From: Pseudomonadota bacterium
Lineage (GTDB): Bacteria; Pseudomonadota; Gammaproteobacteria; Burkholderiales; Burkholderiaceae_C
DNA length: 11,159 nucleotides
Assembly: GCA_023438115.1 (NCBI GenBank)
Contig: JAEZEB010000384.1
Coordinates: 1 to 11,159, forward strand
Reading direction: 5' to 3'
In this document: positions 6,694 through 11,159 of the stretch, piece by piece
How the letters are laid out: every line of letters begins with the position of its first letter
How positions within the stretch are numbered: the first letter of the stretch is position 1
Translations under genes and position numbers: made by a program
The notes under the pieces: model-generated
The model's input: only the letters and a program-made list of their open reading frames with translations
What the model was told of the DNA's origin: nothing
Database searches by the model: none

Positions 6694-7394
6694 GGCGTCA
6701 ATCCGGTGGGAGTGCCCCCGCGCGCCGAAAAGAGAGGGTCCGTCACCCACGCGGCCATCCAGCACAACCAGCCGCTCCACAGCGTGTGGCTCATGAAATG
6801 CGCGCCTCTCAGTTGCTGGACGATCCCCAGCACGAGCCCGGCGCCGAGAGCGCACGCCAGCCAGCGCCGGGCCAGGGCCGGCAGCTCGTCCCGCAGGGCG
6901 AAGTACCCGCCCGCGAAGGCGAAGCCGGTGCTCGCATGGCCCGCCGGGAAGCACCGGCCCGCGCCGCCGTCGGCGAGGCCCCAGCCCGTCCAGTGCGAGA
7001 CGTGGGTCGCGATGCCGCCGAACTCGCGCAGGTCCCAGGGGCAGCTGGTGTGGCTCGTCGCCTTGAGGGCCGTGACGAACGCGGATGCGAGGAGCGCCGA
7101 CGCCGCGAGCTGCACGCGGCGTCGCGGAGGCAGCGCCCGCAGGGGGCCGATCGGCCACGCGGCCGCCAGGCCAAGCCCTGCGACCAATCCCCAGGCGAGA
7201 TGCCTCGCGCCATCGTGCAGCACGCGGGTCAGGAGCCAGTGGTGCTGCAGCGGGAAACCCTGCGGGCTGCCGGCCAGGCGCGCCAGCGGCAGGTCGAGGC
7301 CGCCGAGGTCCCATGCGAGAACGGCGGCCAGTGCGAGGGCGGAAGCGGCTGCGAGCCGCGGGATGCGCGGCCGCCGGGCGGGGAAGGAGGGCAT
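6690..7394 (-). CDS. PAP2-family membrane phosphatase
   Basis: 234 residues from ATG 7394; no clear SD, so the start is tentative (the frame is open further upstream but without a better start). Five or six helices, with PAP2 motifs on the outer side: C1 is K111-ATSHTS-CPWD, where the usual Arg of KX6RP is Cys; C2 is FPAGHAS with His153; C3 is R196-GAHFMS-H203, with one extra residue between Arg and the nucleophilic His and Ser where Asp is usual. These variations are shared, as I recall, by an LpxE/PgpB-like subgroup found beside eptA genes. Probable substrates are lipid A phosphates, undecaprenyl pyrophosphate or a lipid by-product; the sequence does not decide. It is the first gene of the operon with eptA (ATGA overlap at 6690-6693). 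The family is clear; the exact role is inferred. Confidence 0.88.
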   Translation of the reverse strand: MPSFPARRPRIPRLAAASALALAAVLAWDLGGLDLPLARLAGSPQGFPLQHHWLLTRVLHDGARHLAWGLVAGLGLAAAWPIGPLRALPPRRRVQLAASALLASAFVTALKATSHTSCPWDLREFGGIATHVSHWTGWGLADGGAGRCFPAGHASTGFAFAGGYFALRDELPALARRWLACALGAGLVLGIVQQLRGAHFMSHTLWSGWLCWMAAWVTDPLFSARGGTPTGLTP

Positions 7395-7417
7395 GGCGGC
7401 AGCTTGCCGGCCGCGTA

Positions 7418-7457
7418 TTGACGAATCGTTAAGGGGCCGCACTTGAGCGTGCTTAAG
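7418..7457 (-). promoter_or_regulatory. Four PmrA/QseB-like half-sites between eptA operon and two-component genes
   Basis: On the minus strand: CTTAA (7457-7453), CTCAA (7447-7443), CTTAA (7433-7429) and GTCAA (7422-7418). They form two direct-repeat pairs with periods of 10 and 11 bases, as expected for dimeric OmpR/PhoB-family regulators; PmrA and QseB recognise CTTAA-type repeats of this spacing. The orientation of the half-sites matches transcription of the PAP2-eptA operon, whose ATG is only 24 bases away. The divergent regulator operon could be autoregulated by the same sites. Confidence 0.6.
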
Positions 7458-7489
7458 CCAAGCCAAATGCAGAGCCGCCAGCATGCGTC

Positions 7490-7508
7490 CGCCGGCGGTC
7501 TGCCGGCG
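7490..7508 (+). promoter_or_regulatory. Perfect 7-bp GC hairpin upstream of the small membrane protein gene
   Basis: CGCCGGC (7490-7496) and GCCGGCG (7502-7508) pair perfectly around a 5-nt loop. The hairpin ends 10 nt before the GGAGG (7519-7523) that serves the ATG at 7530 and has no T run. It could modulate translation or mRNA stability of the leader, or be chance in GC-rich DNA. Confidence 0.35.
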
Positions 7509-7529
7509 AAACCGTCCTGGAGGTCGTGC

Positions 7530-7754
7530 ATGAAAGTCGAGGATGCCCGCGCGTCCGTCACCGTGGCCAGACGCCTGGTCCATGCCGGGTCCGGATGCTT
7601 CCTGGCTCTGGCCGCCGTGGCTGCGACGCTCGCGGCTGCCGGCATCTACGAATTGATCTTCCTGGCCCTGGAGAGTGGCGGGCTCTCCGTCGACATGGCA
7701 TTGCGCCTGGCGCCACGCATGTTGTGCGCCGTCCTCGGTGCCTGCTCCGCATAA
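7530..7754 (+). CDS. Small membrane protein preceding the two-component genes
   Basis: 74 residues. ATG 7530 is preceded by GGAGG at 6 nt; a TTG far upstream (7443) is unlikely because it lies inside the regulatory repeats. A charged N-terminus (MKVEDARASVTVARR) is followed by one long hydrophobic stretch (22-47), with a second, weaker one at 63-74; Cys23, Cys66 and Cys71 are present. One or two membrane helices are likely, N-terminus probably inside. It lies 34 bases before the response regulator on the same strand and so is probably the first gene of that operon. Small membrane proteins tune PmrAB/PhoPQ-type systems in enterics (PmrR and MgrB are examples), but I see no sequence likeness to them. 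The function is unknown; coding status is supported by SD, composition and position only. Confidence 0.6.
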   Translation: MKVEDARASVTVARRLVHAGSGCFLALAAVAATLAAAGIYELIFLALESGGLSVDMALRLAPRMLCAVLGACSA

Positions 7755-7788
7755 TGACGCAGCGGCTATCCTTGGACGGACCTCCTGC

Positions 7789-8460
7789 ATGCGTGTGCTG
7801 ATCGTCGAAGACGAACCCCTCCTCGGGCAGGCCCTCGCCATGGGCCTGCGCCAGCTTGGCCATGCCGCCGACTGGTTCACGCGCGGATCGGAAGCGGATG
7901 GCGCCCTGGTGGCGGCGCCCTATGACGCCATCGTCCTGGACCTGGGGCTGCCCGGTGGGGACGGCATGGAGTGGCTTCGCCGCTGGCGCAACCGCGGGGT
8001 GAAGCTGCCGGTGCTGATCCTCACGGCGCGCGACGGCGTCGACCAGCGCATCGCGGGACTCGATGCCGGTGCCGACGACTACCTGCTCAAGCCGATCACC
8101 ATCGACGAACTGGCGGCCCGCCTGCGCGCCTTGCTGCGACGGGCGTCGGGGCGGGCGCAGCCCGTGTGGCAGCACGGCGCGCTCGAGTACGAGCCGGCGG
8201 CCAGGCGCGTGCGGTGGAAGGGACAGTCCGTGGACCTCACGGCACGCGAACTGGCGATCCTGGAGGCCTTGCTGCTCGAACCGCAGCGCGTGCTGTCCAG
8301 GGCCGTGCTGCGCGAAAAGCTCTACGACTGGAGCGACACCGAGCCGGAAGGGAACTCGCTGGAAGTCCACGTGCATCACCTGCGCCGCAAGATCGACCCG
8401 GGCATCGTGCGGACGGTGCGCGGCGTGGGCTATGCGCTCGGCGCGCCGGACATCCCATGA
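7789..8460 (+). CDS. OmpR-family response regulator, QseB/PmrA type
   Basis: 223 residues from ATG 7789 (MRVLIVEDEP). Receiver domain 1-118: acidic pocket Glu7/Asp8, phospho-acceptor Asp51 (IVLDLGLPGGDG), Thr79 and Lys101. Winged-helix DNA-binding domain 126-218 with the usual recognition-helix region (SLEVHVHHLRRKI) and C-terminal hairpin RTVRGVGYALG. Wording such as ADWFTRG, APYDAIVLDL and LPVLILTARD places it with QseB/PmrA rather than PhoP or OmpR proper. The SD is weak (GGACGGA, some 8 nt off). Its stop overlaps the kinase ATG (ATGA), the usual pairing of partners. Likely target: the divergent PAP2-eptA operon through the CTTAA repeats at 7418-7457. I leave the symbol blank because qseB and pmrA cannot be separated by eye. 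Confidence 0.95.
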   Translation: MRVLIVEDEPLLGQALAMGLRQLGHAADWFTRGSEADGALVAAPYDAIVLDLGLPGGDGMEWLRRWRNRGVKLPVLILTARDGVDQRIAGLDAGADDYLLKPITIDELAARLRALLRRASGRAQPVWQHGALEYEPAARRVRWKGQSVDLTARELAILEALLLEPQRVLSRAVLREKLYDWSDTEPEGNSLEVHVHHLRRKIDPGIVRTVRGVGYALGAPDIP

Positions 8461-9818
8461 GCCTGCAGCGCAGGCTGATGATCTACCTGGTGGTGTGCGC
8501 GCCCCTCGTGTGGGCGGCGGCTCTGCTCGTTTCGATGGAGCGCTCGCGGCACGAGGTGAACGAGCTGTACGACACCGAGTTGATCCGGCTCGCGCGCCAG
8601 GTGCTGGCGACCCAGCGGGCGTGGCTGCCGCCGGCCGGCGACACGCCGCGGATGCCGCCGCTGCCGGCTCCGGGGGCGCGCGACACCGGTGAAAGCGATG
8701 TCGGTGACCTGGCCGTGGCCGTGTGGGACCCGCAAGGCCGCCTCCTGCTCGCGGACCGCGAGGGCGGCGAGCTGCCTTACCGTCGCGACGCGGCCGGTTT
8801 CGTGGAGGCCGCCATCGACGGCCGGCCCTGGAGGCTGTACTACCTGCAGGCGCCTTCCGGCGAACTGGTGGCGTCCGGCCAGGCCGCCTACGAGCGCGAC
8901 GAGTTGGTGCTGTCGCTGGTCGGCGGCCAGATCGTCCCGTGGCTCCTGGTGCTGCCCTTGCTGCTGGTGGCCATGGGGTGGGGCGTGCGGCGGGCGCTGG
9001 CGCCGATCCGCGATCTCACCGACGACCTGCGCTCGCGTGACGGCGACAACCTCGCTCCCGTCCCCGACGCGCAAGCCCCTGCGGAGTTGCGGCCCCTGGT
9101 GCAGGCCATGAACAGCCTGTTCACGCGCATCGAAGGACTGCTGGCGCGCGAGCGCCGCTTCACCGCGGAGGCCGCGCACGAGCTGCGCACGCCGCTCGCC
9201 GTGCTGCGTGCGCAGTGGGACGTGGTGAAGCGGTCCAGGAACCACGAGGAGCGCGCGAAGGCCCAGGAGCAGCTGGATGCGGGGCTCGCGCGCATGGACC
9301 GGCTCGTCACGCAGATGCTGGCGCTGTCGCGCGCGGAGAGCATGGCGCCCGCGGGCCCGGCCGCGGACGTGGCGTGGCCACCGATCGTGGAGCAGGTGAT
9401 GGGGGATTGCCTCGAGCTGGCGCATCGGCGCCGCATCGAGCTCGCGTGCCAATGGCCGGCCGCCGGCCGCGCGCCCCTGCCGCTCGTGGGGGACGCGCAC
9501 CTGCTCACGGTGCTGCTGCGCAACCTCGTGGACAACGGCGCGCGCTATGCGCCCGCCGGCAGCACCGTCACCTTGCGGATGGGCGAGGAGCAGATCGAGG
9601 TGGAGAACGAAGGCGGCCCGCTGCCGCCCGAGCAGCTGGCGACGATGGGCCAGAGGTTCCACCGCCCGCCGGGCCAGCTGGAGGCGGGCAGCGGCCTCGG
9701 CGTTTCCATCGTGCAGCGCATCGCCGCGATGCATGGCCTGGAGCTCGTGTACGACGCCGGCGACGGCGGCCACGCCGTGCGCGCCATCGTCCGCTTTGCC
9801 CGCCCTACTTCGAACTGA
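8457..9818 (+). CDS. Sensor histidine kinase, QseC/PmrB type, with altered G1 box
   Basis: 453 residues; ATG 8457 overlaps the regulator stop by ATGA. TM1 (7-26), periplasmic sensor of about 130 residues (27-157) with a Pro-rich loop (58-72), TM2 (158-178), HAMP-like linker, HisKA with H-box His241 (AAHELRTP), HATPase_c with N-box RNLVDNGARYAP and G2 box GSGLGVSIVQRIA. The sensor starts RHEVNELYDTEL, as in QseC proteins; it contains ExxE (33-36), the pattern PmrB uses for ferric iron, but this is short and may be coincidence. The G1 box reads VENEGGPLP: the Asp that normally contacts adenine is Asn384, and the second Gly is Pro388, unlike the intact box of the kinase at 1-833. Probably inner-membrane sensor controlling the eptA operon. 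Its 3' end overlaps the convergent TPR gene by 14 bases. Confidence 0.95.
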   Translation: MSLQRRLMIYLVVCAPLVWAAALLVSMERSRHEVNELYDTELIRLARQVLATQRAWLPPAGDTPRMPPLPAPGARDTGESDVGDLAVAVWDPQGRLLLADREGGELPYRRDAAGFVEAAIDGRPWRLYYLQAPSGELVASGQAAYERDELVLSLVGGQIVPWLLVLPLLLVAMGWGVRRALAPIRDLTDDLRSRDGDNLAPVPDAQAPAELRPLVQAMNSLFTRIEGLLARERRFTAEAAHELRTPLAVLRAQWDVVKRSRNHEERAKAQEQLDAGLARMDRLVTQMLALSRAESMAPAGPAADVAWPPIVEQVMGDCLELAHRRRIELACQWPAAGRAPLPLVGDAHLLTVLLRNLVDNGARYAPAGSTVTLRMGEEQIEVENEGGPLPPEQLATMGQRFHRPPGQLEAGSGLGVSIVQRIAAMHGLELVYDAGDGGHAVRAIVRFARPTSN

Positions 9819-10467
9819 TCTTCTCGAGCAGGGCGCGCGCCTCCTCGCGGCGCCCCGTGTCCGCCACCTGCCGGCCCGGGCGGTCCGGCGCCTGCAGCGC
9901 GCGCTCGAGGTAGGCGATCGCCCGGTCCGGGTGCTTCGTCTCCACCAGGTACTCGCCATAGAAGAAGTTCGGATCGATCCCCGCCGGGTTGATCGCCAGC
10001 GCCTTCTGCAGCAGTTCCCCGGCCTTGGCCTTGTCACCGAATCCGACCGGCCACCCGGGCACCTTGTAGTAAAGCACCCCCAGGCTGTTGTAGGCGGAGC
10101 CGTCGAGGACGTTGCCGTCGATCCGGATCGCCTGCTCGTACAGCGCCTTGGCCTGCTTCACCAGCGCCAGCGCCCCGAGTCCGCCTTTCTCGCCGGCCAG
10201 CGAGCTCACGACGATGCCTTCCCACACCAGCGGCTCGCCGCGGCCGGGAAAGGTTTCGCTCACCTTGCGCGCCCTGGCCGCGAGCGCCTCGAAGCGCTTT
10301 TCCCGCTCCGGGGCGGCTGTCTGGTAGCGGATCACTTCCCAGTCCCGCTGCAGTTCGGCCACCGCGTCGTCGACGGGAGCCGCCGGCGCCGCGAGCGGCA
10401 GCAGGCCGGCGGCGGACAGGAGCAGCGCACCCCCGGCGCGCAGGAAGGTGGATCGGTCAATGCGCAT
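9805..10467 (-). CDS. Exported TPR-repeat protein, function unknown
   Basis: 220 residues from ATG 10467, with GGAG about 7 nt upstream. Residues 1-30 are a signal peptide ending APAAP; the DRSTFLRAG segment resembles a Tat motif but has only one of the two arginines, so Sec export is more likely. The body is helical with TPR character: QAKALYEQAIRIDG (105-118), YNSLGVLYYK (126-135), KAGELLQKALAINPAG (148-163), PNFFYGEYL (166-174) and PDRAIAYLERAL (180-191), then an Arg-rich helix to the end. It should be a periplasmic protein-interaction scaffold. It overlaps the upstream SDR gene by 11 bases and is probably co-transcribed with it. I do not know a function for this pair. Confidence 0.85.
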   Translation of the reverse strand: MRIDRSTFLRAGGALLLSAAGLLPLAAPAAPVDDAVAELQRDWEVIRYQTAAPEREKRFEALAARARKVSETFPGRGEPLVWEGIVVSSLAGEKGGLGALALVKQAKALYEQAIRIDGNVLDGSAYNSLGVLYYKVPGWPVGFGDKAKAGELLQKALAINPAGIDPNFFYGEYLVETKHPDRAIAYLERALQAPDRPGRQVADTGRREEARALLEKISSK

Positions 10468-11159
10468 TCTTCATCTCCTCGTCGATGGATTCCAGCTGCT
10501 GCCCGGAGCGTTCGGGAAGACTGCGGCGGTGCCGGGCGAACGCACCGTCGAGTGCCAGGGGCGCCAGGCCGTTGATCCGGGCCGCGACCTTCTCGGGAAA
10601 GCCGAGGAACCGCTCGGCGGACTCGGACTCCAGCAGTTCCACCAGCGCCGCGGCGACCCGGGCGGGCGGGTCCATGGCCGTGCCGGTCGCGCGGTTGTAG
10701 GCGGCGACCTCGGGGCTGTTGAAGGGCGTCTTCGTGCTGCGCGGCCCCAGGTACTGGATGCGCACGGGCGTGTCGGCCAGTTCGCGCCGCAGCGCCTGCG
10801 CGAAGCCGCGCAGGCCGAACTTGCTGGCGCAGTAGACGCTGTAGCCGGGCAGGCCGATGGCGCCCAGCGCGGAGCCGACGCAGATCACCTGCGCGCGCGC
10901 GAGACCGCGCAGGTGCGGCAGCATTGCCTGCGTCAGGCGCATGGGGGCAAGCAGGTTCGTCTCCAGCACGCGCGCCATCGTGGCGGCGTCGCAGTCGTCC
11001 AGCCGGCCGAACTGCGGCACGCCGGCCGCATGCACCAGCACGTTGCAGCCGAAGGCCTGGGCCGCGGCCGCCAGCGACGCGGCCGAGCGGGGATCCTGCA
11101 GGTCGGCCTGCTGCCACTGGGCCTGGACGGCGGGCACGTGCTGCTGCAGGCCGCGGACC
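10457..11159 (-). CDS. Short-chain dehydrogenase/reductase, N-terminus cut by window edge
   Basis: Partial: the frame is open to the right edge, and the internal GTG at 11137 is not the start. About 234 residues visible; the Rossmann glycine-rich TGxxxGxG motif lies outside. Seen are the NAG-like segment HAAGV, the helix-4 Asn (ETNLLAPMRLTQ), and the catalytic Ser-Tyr-Lys set: Ser in VGSALGAIGLPG, then YSVYCASK. A C-terminal extension after about residue 170 of the visible part is rich in Arg/Glu and ends KNAH, a likely lid or amphipathic helix. It uses NAD(P)H to interconvert alcohol and carbonyl groups; the PRSTKTPFNS segment after strand 6 and the long tail suggest a classical SDR acting on a lipid-like substrate, but this is a guess. 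Its stop falls within the TPR gene start, so the two are an operon. Confidence 0.9.
   Translation of the reverse strand, partial: VRGLQQHVPAVQAQWQQADLQDPRSAASLAAAAQAFGCNVLVHAAGVPQFGRLDDCDAATMARVLETNLLAPMRLTQAMLPHLRGLARAQVICVGSALGAIGLPGYSVYCASKFGLRGFAQALRRELADTPVRIQYLGPRSTKTPFNSPEVAAYNRATGTAMDPPARVAAALVELLESESAERFLGFPEKVAARINGLAPLALDGAFARHRRSLPERSGQQLESIDEEMKNAH

Noticed and set aside
7443..7529. Upstream TTG start (7443) for the small membrane protein
   Set aside because: It lies inside the regulatory repeats, has no SD, and adds a low-complexity segment; ATG 7530 has GGAGG at proper spacing.
8553..8564. ExxE in the kinase sensor as a PmrB-type ferric iron site
   Set aside because: The match is four residues in a stretch (HEVNELYDTEL) that QseC-type kinases share for other reasons; not enough to claim iron sensing.
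8430..10037. A 535-codon minus-strand open frame antisense to the second kinase
   Set aside because: Shadow of the kinase gene: no domains and typical His/Arg/Gln-rich composition.

Overview
The window is very GC-rich, densely packed and uses strong Shine-Dalgarno (SD) sites. Protein families (QseC/PmrB-type kinases, EptA, an MgtA-type ATPase, an HPF/RaiA-like protein) and codon use suggest a betaproteobacterium, probably Burkholderiales/Comamonadaceae. This is inference from gene content; there is no rRNA or other marker gene. No tRNA, rRNA, IS element, phage gene or CRISPR array was seen, and no non-coding stretch exceeds about 140 bases.

Left part (1-5083). A sensor kinase truncated by the window edge (1-833, +) meets tail-to-tail a stretch of minus-strand genes: a small secreted protein (840-1217), an HPF/RaiA-like protein (1311-1688) and a five-helix-like membrane protein (1790-2275). 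Diverging from the last is an MgtA-type P-type ATPase (2477-5083, +). A 20-codon ORF with an excellent SD (2415-2477) precedes the ATPase, and its stop overlaps the ATPase ATG. Each of the three minus-strand genes has a TTG-N8-CAA (FNR/ANR/CRP-like) box exactly 21 nt upstream of a plausible -10 hexamer. I read this part as a candidate oxygen- or stress-responsive unit combining ribosome hibernation and cation transport.

Middle part (5053-9818). A PAP2 phosphatase and an EptA-type phosphoethanolamine transferase form a coupled minus-strand operon (ATGA overlap). Divergent from it are a small membrane protein (7530-7754), a QseB/PmrA-type response regulator (7789-8460) and a QseC/PmrB-type kinase (8457-9818, ATGA overlap with the regulator). 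The shared intergenic region carries four CTTAA-like half-sites in two direct-repeat pairs, like the binding sites of PmrA/QseB regulators. Together this looks like a self-contained lipid A / envelope modification module, the type linked to cationic peptide and polymyxin tolerance.

Right part (9805-11159). A minus-strand pair encodes a short-chain dehydrogenase/reductase (cut by the right edge) and an exported TPR protein, overlapping by 11 bases. Its 3' end overlaps the kinase gene tail-to-tail by 14 bases. The function of this pair is not evident.
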